Source: Acinetobacter gandensis
Lineage (GTDB): Bacteria; Pseudomonadota; Gammaproteobacteria; Pseudomonadales; Moraxellaceae
Length of the DNA stretch: 64,000 bases
Assembly: GCF_001678755.1 (NCBI RefSeq)
Contig: NZ_LZDS01000029.1
Location: 1-64,000 of the forward strand
Direction of reading: 5' to 3'
Shown: in pieces, positions 52,482 through 61,603 of the stretch
Layout of the letters: each line of letters begins with the position of its first letter
How positions within the stretch are numbered: the stretch's first letter is position 1
Made by a program: the position numbers and the translations under genes
The notes under the pieces: model-generated
What the model was told of the DNA's origin: nothing
What the model saw: only the letters and a program-made list of their open reading frames with translations
Database searches by the model: none

Positions 52482-53396
52482 ATGCCGCACTATACAATGC
52501 CTGATGGCGAACAGCTATTTGTACGAGAATACGGCCAAGGTGAACCGATATTGGTGTTATCTGGTTTAGGCATGCAAAGCTGGCAATGGCATCCTTTTCT
52601 ATTTGCTCAACGTAAAAACTTTAAATTCATCATTCCAGACTGGCGGGGTTTTGGTGGTTCAAAAAACTGTAAAATTCCTGAGCTTGATACAATCTCTAGC
52701 CATTGGCGCGATATTGAGTGCTTAGTCAATCAACTACCTGTCGAAAGAATTACCGTTATTGCTTATTCGATGGGGGCAACCACCACCATGCATGGTCTGA
52801 AATACGGCAATTTTGCATCCAAAATTAAGCATTACTTGCATATCGATCAAACGCCTAAAATTAGTGTAGATGATGATTGGCAGTATGGTTTATACGGTAA
52901 ACGACATGCTGAATTTTTAGCTATATTAGAAGACATATCAAAAGTCCTCGCACCAAATTTATCAACGCCTTTTGCGCAGCATCTAAACCGACAAGACCGA
53001 CAACAATTGATCAATGCTTGGCTGCGTTTTATTGACCTACAAAATAGTAATCCTTATGCACTGAGTGCTTTTCGCTTTGCCTATAATCAACCATTGCTTC
53101 AAAAATTAATGTTACCTTCTCAAAGTGTGGCGTATTTATATTGGTACATTCAAAATTATTTAAATCATAAAGAAGATTATCGGGATGCTCTTGCCGATTT
53201 AGTCGCACCCACGACTTTTTTCACAGGCAAGCAATCTATCCTTTATTCTGCACAGGGGCAAAATCTAATTGCGAATCGACTAGCCAATGCAGAACAAGTT
53301 ATTTTTCAAAAATCAGGACACACCCCTTTACTGACTGAGCCGCTGAAATTTAAACGTGAAATTTCAAAATTCCTCAGAAAAAGTAATACTGCATAA
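52482..53396 (+). CDS. Alpha/beta hydrolase
   Basis: A 304-residue hydrolase. The core begins LFVREYGQGEPILVLSGLGMQSWQWHPF (oxyanion hole region at about 15-40), then DWRGFGGS, and the nucleophile elbow IAYSMGATTTMHG with Ser near residue 98. The His is in KSGHTPLLTEP near the end. An A replaces the first Gly of GxSxG, which is common. Its substrate is unknown. It is 26 bases after padR, with AAAGGA upstream of the ATG, so it is likely in the same unit. A bidirectional terminator follows. Confidence 0.9.
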   Translation: MPHYTMPDGEQLFVREYGQGEPILVLSGLGMQSWQWHPFLFAQRKNFKFIIPDWRGFGGSKNCKIPELDTISSHWRDIECLVNQLPVERITVIAYSMGATTTMHGLKYGNFASKIKHYLHIDQTPKISVDDDWQYGLYGKRHAEFLAILEDISKVLAPNLSTPFAQHLNRQDRQQLINAWLRFIDLQNSNPYALSAFRFAYNQPLLQKLMLPSQSVAYLYWYIQNYLNHKEDYRDALADLVAPTTFFTGKQSILYSAQGQNLIANRLANAEQVIFQKSGHTPLLTEPLKFKREISKFLRKSNTA

Positions 53397-53408
53397 AGAA
53401 CCAATCAA

Positions 53409-53436
53409 AAAAGGCTCAATTTTGATCGAGCCTTTT
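53409..53436. terminator. Bidirectional terminator between the hydrolase and LysR genes
   Basis: AAAAGGCTC (53409-53417) and GAGCCTTTT (53428-53436) with a 10-base loop; A-rich before and T-rich after, so it serves both convergent genes. Confidence 0.9.
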
Positions 53437-53470
53437 ATTTATGTATTGAGATGAGTTTTTATTTAATTAA

Positions 53471-54382
53471 TTAAAATACCCGACGATCATATTCAATTGC
53501 TTCAAGATCATAAACTTGATAAACACAATCGAATAATGGGCGTGCCAATTCACCTTCATCATCATTACGCACAATCAAGTAAATTGGACTCATCGCAGCG
53601 CTATCAGAGAGCTTTACGTAATTAACATGTCTAAATTGCATGATTCTTACTGACTCAGGCACGATACAAATACCTTCACCTGCCGCAACCATACCCAAAG
53701 ATTGTTGTAAATCTGCTTGAGTACTGAAGCGCTTAGGTTCCATTCCATATTCTAAAAATAAAGATTTAATCTGTGTCGCATAACTTTGGCCATCACTTGG
53801 TGGGTACACAAAAATTTGCTCATCCTTTAAGTTATTCAAAGAAATGCTTTTTTGAGTAGAAAGCGGATGACTCGAATGTACCGCCGCAATCAATGGTTCT
53901 TCTCGCAGCAAAACCCTTTTAATAGCTAGATCAGAAACACGGACTCGACTAAAGCATGCATCCACACGACCTTCTTTTAAAGCCTGAATTTGATCAATAG
54001 CGTTCAATTCAATTAAATTAATATTTGAATGTGGGTATTGCTGACGATAGAGATACACAATCCGTGGTAATAGCCCACACAACAACGAACCACCATAACC
54101 AATATTGATTGTGCGCTCTGTTGCACTGGCACGTTGAGTAATTAATTTAATTTCTTCCGCATTTGTCAACAACTTGACCGCTTGCTGATAAAAGAAACGA
54201 CCGATCGTTGTGGTTCTTAAAGGGCGGCTACCTCGTTCAAACAGTTGTGCACCTAGTTCTTCTTCCAAATTTTGGATTTGGCGACTTAAAGGCGGTTGAG
54301 CAATAAATAGTTTTTCAGCAGCCTTTGTGAAACTCTGCTCTTCTACAACTGCGACAAAGTAACGTAAATGTCTTAATTCCAT
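53471..54382 (-). CDS. LysR-type regulator of the BenM/CatM group
   Basis: A 303-residue regulator whose start MELRHLRYFVAVVEEQSFTK and HTH LSRQIQNLEEELG are almost those of BenM and CatM, the muconate-responsive activators of Acinetobacter aromatic catabolism. The C-terminal domain has RTINIGYGGSLLCGLLPRIVYLYRQQYP and VAAGEGICIVPESV, as in the family. No ben, cat, pca or other aromatic gene lies within the window, and the next gene is another LysR (277 bases, divergent). Its effector and target are therefore unknown; BenM or CatM themselves would normally sit beside their operons. Confidence 0.9.
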   Translation of the reverse strand: MELRHLRYFVAVVEEQSFTKAAEKLFIAQPPLSRQIQNLEEELGAQLFERGSRPLRTTTIGRFFYQQAVKLLTNAEEIKLITQRASATERTINIGYGGSLLCGLLPRIVYLYRQQYPHSNINLIELNAIDQIQALKEGRVDACFSRVRVSDLAIKRVLLREEPLIAAVHSSHPLSTQKSISLNNLKDEQIFVYPPSDGQSYATQIKSLFLEYGMEPKRFSTQADLQQSLGMVAAGEGICIVPESVRIMQFRHVNYVKLSDSAAMSPIYLIVRNDDEGELARPLFDCVYQVYDLEAIEYDRRVF

Positions 54383-54659
54383 GACATTGTCCTTTAATGT
54401 CGGTTTAAATCTTTTCGTAAATGCTGAGTTTTCTCTCTATACATTTCACTGAAGTTGAAGTGAATGTTTAGAATTATGAATACGTTGGCAACAAATTTAT
54501 TTTAAAGTCATGCTAATGCGAAAGTGCGAAGACGTTAACCCGACTTTAGTCTTGCAAAATCTTGCTTTGAAATACAGTGAAATTAACAATTTGAAAATTG
54601 ACTTAATGCAACAATTCCAGTTAATTAACAACATTGTTGCAAATATGGAATACAAATAA

Positions 54660-55559
54660 GTGCTCAGCGATCTGGATGATTTTTATTGTTTTGCTCAAGT
54701 GGTTGAACATGGTGGATTTAGTGCTGCCGAACGTGCAACGGATATTCCAAAATCCAAGTTGAGTAGACGGGTCTATAATCTAGAAGAACGTTTAGGTGTT
54801 CGACTAATTCAACGTAGTTCGCGCCATTTTGCAGTGACTGACATTGGCATGAATATTTACCGCCATGCCCAAGTTATGATGAATGCTGCTCAAGCAGCAC
54901 ATGATTTAGTCGATCATTTGAGCACTCAACCCCGCGGTTTGATCAAAGTTAGTATTCCAGTGTCAATTGCACAAAATGAAATGACCAAGTATTTGCCTGA
55001 GTTTTTAAAGCGTTATCCTGAAATTAAAGTTCAAATGATGGTGACTAACCGTCGAGTTGACATTATTAACGAAGGTTTTGACTTAGCACTTCGTGTGCGT
55101 TCAAACCTAGACGACGATCCAAACCTAGTTATCCGTAAATTTGAAAATATCGAGCAACACCTTTTTGCTAGCCAAGCCTATCTCAACCAATTTGGCGACT
55201 TAAAAAAACCTGAAGATTTATCCCAACATCAAATTTTAAGCATGGCAGATGAACATCTCGACCAACACATTGTGGTCAGTGATGCAAATCATCATCAGAA
55301 AAAAATTAAAGTAAACCCAACCGTTATGGGCTCTGATCTTTCAATGCTCGCCTCTTTAGCCTGCCAAGACTGTGGCGTGGTGTTATTGCCCGACAGCATA
55401 GTCGCAGATCATGTCAAATCAGGTGCTTTAGTGCGAGTTCTACCCGAATGGCGTTCTGCACACGGAATTTTCCATGCCGTTTATCCTTCACGTCGAGGCT
55501 TACTCCCTGCCGTACGTGTATTTATTGATTATTTAGTTGAAAAACTCAGTAAACATTAA
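54660..55559 (+). CDS. LysR-type regulator
   Basis: A 299-residue regulator from a GTG start at 54660. The helix-turn-helix is DFYCFAQVVEHGGFSAAERATDIPKSKLSRRVYNLEERLG (stated by residues 7-46), and the effector domain begins at GLIKVSIPVSIAQNEM. CQDCGVVLLPDSIV holds two Cys that could be redox-sensitive. It is divergent from the BenM-like gene with 277 bases between, in which no other gene is apparent. Targets are unknown. Confidence 0.9.
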   Translation: MLSDLDDFYCFAQVVEHGGFSAAERATDIPKSKLSRRVYNLEERLGVRLIQRSSRHFAVTDIGMNIYRHAQVMMNAAQAAHDLVDHLSTQPRGLIKVSIPVSIAQNEMTKYLPEFLKRYPEIKVQMMVTNRRVDIINEGFDLALRVRSNLDDDPNLVIRKFENIEQHLFASQAYLNQFGDLKKPEDLSQHQILSMADEHLDQHIVVSDANHHQKKIKVNPTVMGSDLSMLASLACQDCGVVLLPDSIVADHVKSGALVRVLPEWRSAHGIFHAVYPSRRGLLPAVRVFIDYLVEKLSKH

Positions 55560-55585
55560 AATTGCCAAATTTGAGACAAAAAAAA

Positions 55586-55608
55586 GCTTACCCACGTGGT
55601 GGGTAAGC
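55586..55608 (-). terminator. Rho-independent terminator, probably for map
   Basis: GCTTACCCAC (55586-55595), loop GTG, GTGGGTAAGC (55599-55608). The minus strand continues with nine T. It also lies 27 bases after the LysR gene on the plus strand, where the T-run is weaker. Confidence 0.88.
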
Positions 55609-55867
55609 GAAACTTTTAAAAGTTCAGAAACTACAGCAGAATCTGTATATCGCATTGTATAGATACAATGATGTTCAGCTAAATCGTTAAAAACTCTTAA
55701 TTAAAATTGATCAAACTTTCAACACCAGATAATTCAACCGTCTAAGCGTTTGATTTAGCGTTTTTGTCTATTTATGTGAATTAGACACACAAACTTTAGA
55801 CTAAAGTCTAAAACTCAATCAAATCAATACCTTTTGGGTCAAATTATAGAATTTCGAGATCGTATAA
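55609..55867. other. Gene-free gap between a LysR gene and map
   Basis: Contains the perfect inverted repeat CATTGTAT (55653-55660) / ATACAATG (55663-55670) and a small TTTAGAC/GTCTAAA hairpin near 55796-55813. I see no gene, tRNA or sRNA signature. It is likely the untranslated 3' region of map. Confidence 0.45.
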
Positions 55868-56662
55868 TTAAATTGCAGGATAGCTACCTGTACCTTCTGG
55901 CCAAGGTGATAACAATTCAAAGCCTGTATCAGTTACAACAACCATGTGTTCCCATTGTGCTGATAACGAACGGTCAGCAGTAACCACTGTCCAACCATCT
56001 TTCAACTCTTTAGTACGCGCTTTACCCAAATTGATCATTGGTTCGATTGTAAACACCATACCTTTTTTCAAAATAACACCCTGGCCTGGTTGACCATAAT
56101 GTAAAACGCTTGGTTGCTCATGGTAAACCTTACCAATACCGTGACCACAATATTCACGCACAACACTATAACCTTCACGGTGCGCAACAGTTTGAATAGC
56201 AAAACCTACATCACCTAATGTTGCACCCGGTTTTACCGCATGAATACCTGCAACCATCGCTTCATAAGTGGTTTCTACTAACTTTTTCGCAGCGGGAGTA
56301 ACTGTTCCAACATAGTACATACGACTAGTATCGCCATAGTAGCCATCTTTAATGATCGCAACGTCGATATTAATAATATCGCCATCTTGCAAAACCGTAT
56401 CTTTCGACGGGATACCATGACATATCACTTCATTCGGTGAAATACAGGTGGTTTTGGTATAACCGTAATAGCCCACATTGGCTGGAATTACTTTCAAAGT
56501 ATTTACAATATAGTCATTACAGATGTCATCTAGATATTCTGTCGTCACACCAGGCTTGACATACTCCCCGATCATTTCTAAAACCTGTGCGGCAAGTCGT
56601 CCTGAAATACGTAATTTTTCAATGTCTTGCTCGGTTTTAATCGTGATTTTGGAAGCGTTCAT
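55868..56662 (-). CDS. map: Type I methionine aminopeptidase
   Basis: Removes the N-terminal Met of nascent proteins. The 264-residue enzyme has the five metal ligands: D in IINIDVAIIKDGYYGDTS (two Asp), His in YCGHGIGKVYHEQPS, and two Glu in TIEPMINLG and SAQWEHMVVV. Length fits E. coli Map (264). GAGGATGTCCAG leads to the ATG. rpsB is not next to it, so this may be a second copy, or map is separated from rpsB in this organism. Confidence 0.97.
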   Translation of the reverse strand: MNASKITIKTEQDIEKLRISGRLAAQVLEMIGEYVKPGVTTEYLDDICNDYIVNTLKVIPANVGYYGYTKTTCISPNEVICHGIPSKDTVLQDGDIINIDVAIIKDGYYGDTSRMYYVGTVTPAAKKLVETTYEAMVAGIHAVKPGATLGDVGFAIQTVAHREGYSVVREYCGHGIGKVYHEQPSVLHYGQPGQGVILKKGMVFTIEPMINLGKARTKELKDGWTVVTADRSLSAQWEHMVVVTDTGFELLSPWPEGTGSYPAI

Positions 56663-57010
56663 CTGGACATCCTCTAATTTTGATAAGCTGAATTATAGAC
56701 CTTTTAGATATTTTTTTGTTTTATTCATCAATGCTTTTACCTTTCAAAGCGATCTATTTAAGCGATACATTGATGATTTTTAAAGCAACCAATTAATCGA
56801 AAAAACATATAAAAATATTGATAATTTCACCCAAAGATTAATATTTCAAATATTTTCCATTAGTTTTCAAATGTATAAATAGAACTAATTTTAACTTTTA
56901 ATATATTCATGAAAAATATTATAAATTTTTAGCATAACACTTATAAATTAAGCTCCAAAAAAGCACACAATTGCACTAAAATTGCCTTTTTTCTAAGTTC
57001 ATCTCCCTTT
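56663..57010. other. AT-rich gap between map and brnQ
   Basis: TCATCAATG (56725-56733) and CATTGATGA (56768-56776) pair as arms of a hairpin with a 34-base loop, followed by TTTTT. The rest is very AT-rich with no gene seen. It must carry both divergent promoters. Confidence 0.45.
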
Positions 57011-58303
57011 ATGACAAGTCTCCGTACTCGGGATATTGTTGCCTTAGGTTTTATGACCTTCGCACTGTTTATTGGTGCGGGCAATATTATTTTCCCACCG
57101 ATTGTCGCTCAGCAAGCGGGTGAACATGTTTGGTTAGCTGCATTTGGTTTCCTAATTACTGCAGTTGGTCTACCTGTGATCACGATTATTGCTTTGTCGC
57201 GTGTAGAAGGTTCGATTCAGATTTTAAGTTCGCCGCTTGGTAAAGCTGCCAGTATTTTACTGACTGTTGCGTGCTACTTAGCTGTAGGTCCTTTATTTGC
57301 TACACCTCGTACTGCAACCGTTTCTTATGAAATTGGTTTTTCTTCATACTTTGGCAACTCATCAAGTAGCCTATTAATTTATAGTGTTATTTATTTTTCT
57401 TTAGTGACCATTGTTTCACTTTATCCAAATAAAATTTTGGATACAGTAGGTTACTTCCTTTCACCATTGAAAATCCTAGGTTTAATTATCTTAGGTATTT
57501 CAGCGTTCTTTATCCCTGCTGGTATCATCCCACCTGCAATTGGTAACTATGTTGCATCACCTGTCTCTGAAGGTGTTGTAAATGGCTACTTAACTATGGA
57601 TACGCTTGGTGCATTGGTATTCGGTATTGTAATTGTCAAAGCCATCACTTCACGTGGTGTAACAGACAGCAAACTGGTAACTAAATACGCAGTTATTGCC
57701 AGCATTATTTCAGGTATTGGTTTAATACTGGTTTATATCAGCTTGTTTAAGCTGGGCATGGGCAGTCATGAAATCGCACCAAATGCGACCAATGGTGCCG
57801 TTATTTTACATGCTTATGTACAACATGCCTTTGGTGATATGGGCGCTTACTTCCTCTCTGCAATGATTTTTATTGCATGTATGGTGACAGCAATTGGCCT
57901 AACTTGCGCATGTGCTGAATATTTCTCTGAACTCACTAAAATCCCTTACAAAATATTTGTATTTATTTTAGTTGGATTCTCTTTACTCATTTCAAACTTA
58001 GGTTTAACCAAACTCATTGCGGTGTCTGTACCTGTATTAAGTGCAATTTACCCACCAGCGATTGCGGTTATTCTACTCAGCTTCTGTTCAAAATTTTGGA
58101 ATAAGCCTGCCCGTGTTGTAGCGCCTGTTACTGCAATTGCTTTCATATTCGGTATTTTTGATGGTTTAAAAGTCGCTGGTTTTGAAAATGCGCTACCAAG
58201 TTTTATTGCAAACCTTCCACTTGCTCAACAAAATTTAGCATGGTTAATCCCATCTCTTATTGTGTTAGTGATTGCTGCCGTATTCGACAAAGTTAAAAAA
58301 TAA
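57011..58303 (+). CDS. brnQ: Branched-chain amino acid transporter (BrnQ/LIVCS)
   Basis: Sodium-coupled uptake of leucine, isoleucine and valine. The 430-residue protein has about 12 membrane spans. ALFIGAGNIIFPPIVAQQAGEHVW (given by residues 14-37) and GPLFATPRTATVSYEIGF are the LIVCS signatures. It is monocistronic, with ribosome binding weak at the ATG (TCTCCC). No terminator is obvious after the stop. Confidence 0.93.
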   Translation: MTSLRTRDIVALGFMTFALFIGAGNIIFPPIVAQQAGEHVWLAAFGFLITAVGLPVITIIALSRVEGSIQILSSPLGKAASILLTVACYLAVGPLFATPRTATVSYEIGFSSYFGNSSSSLLIYSVIYFSLVTIVSLYPNKILDTVGYFLSPLKILGLIILGISAFFIPAGIIPPAIGNYVASPVSEGVVNGYLTMDTLGALVFGIVIVKAITSRGVTDSKLVTKYAVIASIISGIGLILVYISLFKLGMGSHEIAPNATNGAVILHAYVQHAFGDMGAYFLSAMIFIACMVTAIGLTCACAEYFSELTKIPYKIFVFILVGFSLLISNLGLTKLIAVSVPVLSAIYPPAIAVILLSFCSKFWNKPARVVAPVTAIAFIFGIFDGLKVAGFENALPSFIANLPLAQQNLAWLIPSLIVLVIAAVFDKVKK

Positions 58304-58865
58304 CCTTTTATAGCTTGTCTAAAATCTGAGTTTTACCCGAATGATGATTTTATATGTGACACATAATTGTCTTGTTTTACCCAAACAGACATTTATTTGT
58401 CCCAAACTGCAGCACTGAAGAACCTCTAAAAGTTAGTGATAAGCAGCTTCAAACCTAATAAGATGGCATCACACAACACCATGTCAGAATAAAAAAATAT
58501 TTTTATTATTAAAATTCAGTTACTTTTACCATACAGATTGAAATATACGCTCCATTCTATATCCACAATATCGACTTATAGTTATTGGTTTCGCGCCATA
58601 AACACTTGGTCATATCTGGTACGTTAATTGCTTTATTTATCATTATAAATATCGTGAACATTTCATTCACCAACTTTGCAGCACAATACGATACACGATA
58701 TTTATTATATGAATAAAACTATTATTCTTATACGATGATCTAACATAGTTTTATGACAAAATAATGACATTTGCTATTGAAATACTTCTGAATAAGAAGT
58801 ACAACAGTAAATCAATCTAGACCAAAATCATCGGTTTTGGTACACAACAATAAGGAGGGGTGGAG
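58304..58865. promoter_or_regulatory. Long gene-free leader region upstream of a small membrane protein
   Basis: A 562-base gap. Near the downstream end are two hairpins: TACTTCT/AGAAGTA (58783-58801) and ACCAAAA (58821-58827) / TTTTGGT (58835-58841), then AAGGAGG (58852-58858). The rest holds no ORF or RNA gene that I can support, although a small RNA is not excluded. Confidence 0.5.
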
Positions 58866-59102
58866 ATGTTATCAGTACATTTCAAAAAGCAATTCTTCAT
58901 TAACGCTCTGAAGGCCAATAAGAATATGGTGACGTATATGAGCACCACTATTGCTCTGATGCTAACGTTACTCATCCAAGGCTTAATTCAAGGAAATTTA
59001 AGACCTGAATACTTCGCATACGCGCTGATTGTATCGGTCGCATTCTACTTCTGGGCAGTCATTGACCATAAGTATCGAAAGCGTAAAACAACAGAATTTT
59101 AA
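58866..59102 (+). CDS. Small two-helix membrane protein, unknown function
   Basis: A 78-residue protein from the ATG at 58866 (a GTG at 58860 is also in frame). It has two hydrophobic spans: about residues 22-40 (STTIALMLTLLIQGLIQG) and 48-66 (FAYALIVSVAFYFWAVI), and a strongly basic C-terminus (HKYRKRKTTEF). The ribosome binding site AAGGAGG at seven bases is near-perfect, so high translation is expected. I do not recognise a family. It is preceded by a long leader with two hairpins and followed by an 11-bp inverted repeat. Confidence 0.78.
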   Translation: MLSVHFKKQFFINALKANKNMVTYMSTTIALMLTLLIQGLIQGNLRPEYFAYALIVSVAFYFWAVIDHKYRKRKTTEF

Positions 59103-59107
59103 GTTAG

Positions 59108-59133
59108 AAGATGGATGAGTCATCATCCATCTT
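59108..59133. repeat. Perfect 11-bp inverted repeat after the small membrane gene
   Basis: AAGATGGATGA (59108-59118), loop GTCA, TCATCCATCTT (59123-59133). Neither strand has a T-tract, so it is likely an mRNA 3' stabiliser or a Rho-independent terminator without U-run. Confidence 0.7.
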
Positions 59134-59315
59134 GAAAAAAGAAAGTTCTAGTTAAAAACTAAAAGAATGATAAATAAAAAACATTAAACTTCACATCAGA
59201 TCTCAATCAAAATCCCCTCTTCGTTTTCAATACTTCTTAAGCTTCAACGCACAAATCCATTTATAAAATTTTATAAAACAATAATATTAGGCGAAATACA
59301 CAATCAATTGATTAA

Positions 59316-59777
59316 TTAACGGATAAAATTCAACGCCGTACCCAACAGCAATCCAAATGTTCCACCTAACTCCGCAACAATCAGTAAGATCATGGCAAAG
59401 CTCATTAATATATTCGGTAAATTCCACTTACCCACCACATGCGGAGTCTTAAATTGATTGGTCGTATCTTTTAGAAATCCATGCAATATGTAGCTCAATA
59501 TTGAGAAGCTAAAAAATGCGACATTAATCAGCACAAATAGTAAATTGAGTGCAGCTGAAAATATTGAAAAATATGCTAAAACTGCAAGAATCAAACTCGC
59601 AGGTGCGTAAAGCAAGCTGCTTCGATGTGCAATATCAACATAATAGTGTGCTCTTGATTGTTCAGAATTACGAATCTGAATGTATTTCCATACACCCGTT
59701 AGCATTCCTACCCATAAAAATATCCCACTAAAAATAATTGCAATTTTGACAGCCCATGTCAGTTGAGTTAGGTCCAT
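59316..59777 (-). CDS. Four-helix membrane protein, unknown function
   Basis: A 153-residue membrane protein: spans at about residues 8-28 (WAVKIAIIFSGIFLWVGMLTG), 53-72, 76-95 and 125-147. The HR pair between (YYVDIAHRSSLLY) is notable. It may belong to a widespread family of unknown function; I cannot name it. It is convergent with the small membrane gene and divergent from the next hydrolase. Confidence 0.72.
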   Translation of the reverse strand: MDLTQLTWAVKIAIIFSGIFLWVGMLTGVWKYIQIRNSEQSRAHYYVDIAHRSSLLYAPASLILAVLAYFSIFSAALNLLFVLINVAFFSFSILSYILHGFLKDTTNQFKTPHVVGKWNLPNILMSFAMILLIVAELGGTFGLLLGTALNFIR

Positions 59778-59935
59778 ATATCACTCTTTATTTTTTAAAT
59801 TTAATTTCCCATTACTAGCCATTGTCATCGATATTTTCAGATCTGACATGACTTTAGAGTCATATTTTAATCAAGTTTCTTTTTGGAACTTATGTAAATT
59901 ATAATTTAATTGACCACCTTCTATAGATAGAAATT

Positions 59936-60796
59936 ATGTCTGCTTTCGAAAATCTTTCCATACATTGCAACGATGGTTATGAGCTAAGTGCTCGTTTCTA
60001 TCCGCATCAAACCACTTCTAAACATGCTCTACCTATTTTGATTTGCCCAGCAACAGGCATTACCAAGACCTTTTACAATAGTTATGCAACTTGGTTGACT
60101 GAACAAGGTCATGATGTTTTGGTTTTTGACTTTCGTGGCATTGGTGAATCACTACATGGTCCATTGAAGCAATCTACAGCCAGCATTGTGCAATGGGGTC
60201 AACTTGATATTCCAGCAGCAATTGATACGCTCATCAATAAAACACAAGCAGCACAAGTGATTATATTGGGTCATAGTGCTGGCGGTCAGCTTTTAGGGAT
60301 TGTTCCAAATTATAATAAGGTCGCAAAAGTCGTAGCCGTTTCAGGTTCAACCGGTCATGTAAAAGACTTAAAGGGTCGCACCAAATTACTTGCGCCAGTG
60401 ATGTTCAATATAATTTTTCCAATTGCACGCTATACCTTAGGTTATGGCCCAACCAATGCTATTGGCATGGGTGAAAACCTGCCTAAAGACGTAGCACGTG
60501 AATGGGCTCAATTTTGTAGTAAACCGGGTTATGTCCTCAATGCACTCGGCAAAACTGTGCAACAGGATTTTCATGCGCAAGTAAACTGCCCAATTACTGC
60601 GGTTTGGAGTACTGATGATGAAATTGCGACTAAAGCCAATGTAAAAGATCTACTACGTTTATACCCCAATGCACCAACAGATATGATTGAACTAAATCCA
60701 AAAGCAACAGGTCATAAAGCGATTGGACATATGCTGATGTTTAAATCATCACATAAAAATTTATGGTCAATTATTGAAAAAGAATTACACATTTAA
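59936..60796 (+). CDS. Alpha/beta hydrolase
   Basis: A 286-residue hydrolase. LPILICPATGITKTFYNSYATWLTEQGHDVLVFDFRGIGES is the oxyanion-hole and strand region (residues 30-71), and VIILGHSAGGQLLGI gives the nucleophile Ser near residue 117 (GHSAG). ATGHKAIGHMLMFK near the end has the His. Closest in layout to serine aminopeptidase/YqiA-like hydrolases of broad type. Substrate unknown. It is followed by an Lrp-type regulator 182 bases later. Confidence 0.88.
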   Translation: MSAFENLSIHCNDGYELSARFYPHQTTSKHALPILICPATGITKTFYNSYATWLTEQGHDVLVFDFRGIGESLHGPLKQSTASIVQWGQLDIPAAIDTLINKTQAAQVIILGHSAGGQLLGIVPNYNKVAKVVAVSGSTGHVKDLKGRTKLLAPVMFNIIFPIARYTLGYGPTNAIGMGENLPKDVAREWAQFCSKPGYVLNALGKTVQQDFHAQVNCPITAVWSTDDEIATKANVKDLLRLYPNAPTDMIELNPKATGHKAIGHMLMFKSSHKNLWSIIEKELHI

Positions 60797-60978
60797 GTTT
60801 TAAATCACTCAGTTCGTAATCCAGCTGGGTGGCTCTTTTTCTCATATACGCTCACCTAACATCTTCTCTTCATCTCTTTTTTAATTTTTTAGATAAATGT
60901 TAACTGTCTTTATATTCAACAATCCTCAAGCTTAAAAAGTGTTATAACTTATTTTTCTCATTTTTATTCTTTTTTGGC

Positions 60979-61464
60979 ATGAATGAAACTCGTCACAACT
61001 TGGACAGAATTGATCGTCTAATTTTATCTGCGCTCAGGGTAGATGGAAGACTCACAATTGCACAACTTTCAGAACGTGTAGGATTATCATCCTCCCCTTG
61101 TTGGACACGTTTAAAACGCCTAGAAAATTTGAAAATCATTGATGGCTACACTGCAAATATCAATCCCAAAGCCATTGGTATTAACGAGCTGTTTTTCATT
61201 GAAATTACTTTAGAACGCCATGATGATGAAATACTTGATCAATTTAGTGAAACGCTCGCCAATATGCCAGAAGTTGTTGAAGCGCATTTGGTGACAGGCG
61301 ATTATGATTATTTAGTGAAAGTTGCCGTTAAAAATGCAGAACATTATGAACGTTTTTTGCGTAAAACATTATATTCAATGAAAGGCATTCGCCATACACG
61401 TTCTATTTTTGCTTTACGCCAATTGAAATCGGCGAGTAGTGCTGACTTGATGATGATTGAGTAA
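60979..61464 (+). CDS. Lrp/AsnC-family regulator
   Basis: A 161-residue regulator. The N-terminal winged helix (LDRIDRLILSALRVDGRLTIAQLSERVGLSSSPCWTRLKRLE, given by residues 8-49) is typical, and the C-terminal RAM domain (about 65-150, FFIEITLERHDDE... MPEVVEAHLVTGDYDYLVKV) binds amino acids. Such regulators respond to leucine or other amino acids and form octamers. It is 182 bases after the hydrolase and ends at a terminator; the neighbour gltS is convergent. Its ligand is unknown. Confidence 0.93.
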   Translation: MNETRHNLDRIDRLILSALRVDGRLTIAQLSERVGLSSSPCWTRLKRLENLKIIDGYTANINPKAIGINELFFIEITLERHDDEILDQFSETLANMPEVVEAHLVTGDYDYLVKVAVKNAEHYERFLRKTLYSMKGIRHTRSIFALRQLKSASSADLMMIE

Positions 61465-61547
61465 ATGCTGAAATTTTTTTGTCAATGTGTTTTAATATAC
61501 GCAGTATGAGATGAGCCTTATATGAGTATCACGCGAGTGATACGACT

Positions 61548-61570
61548 AGCCCCTAACCATGGGGCTTTTT
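61548..61570 (+). terminator. Rho-independent terminator of the Lrp gene
   Basis: AGCCCC (61548-61553), 7-base loop, GGGGCT (61561-61566), then TTTT to 61570. Just upstream TATCAC/GTGATA (61527-61542) forms another hairpin. Confidence 0.88.
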
Positions 61571-61603
61571 AATGTCTATATGATTTTGAAGTCGTATTAA
61601 AAT

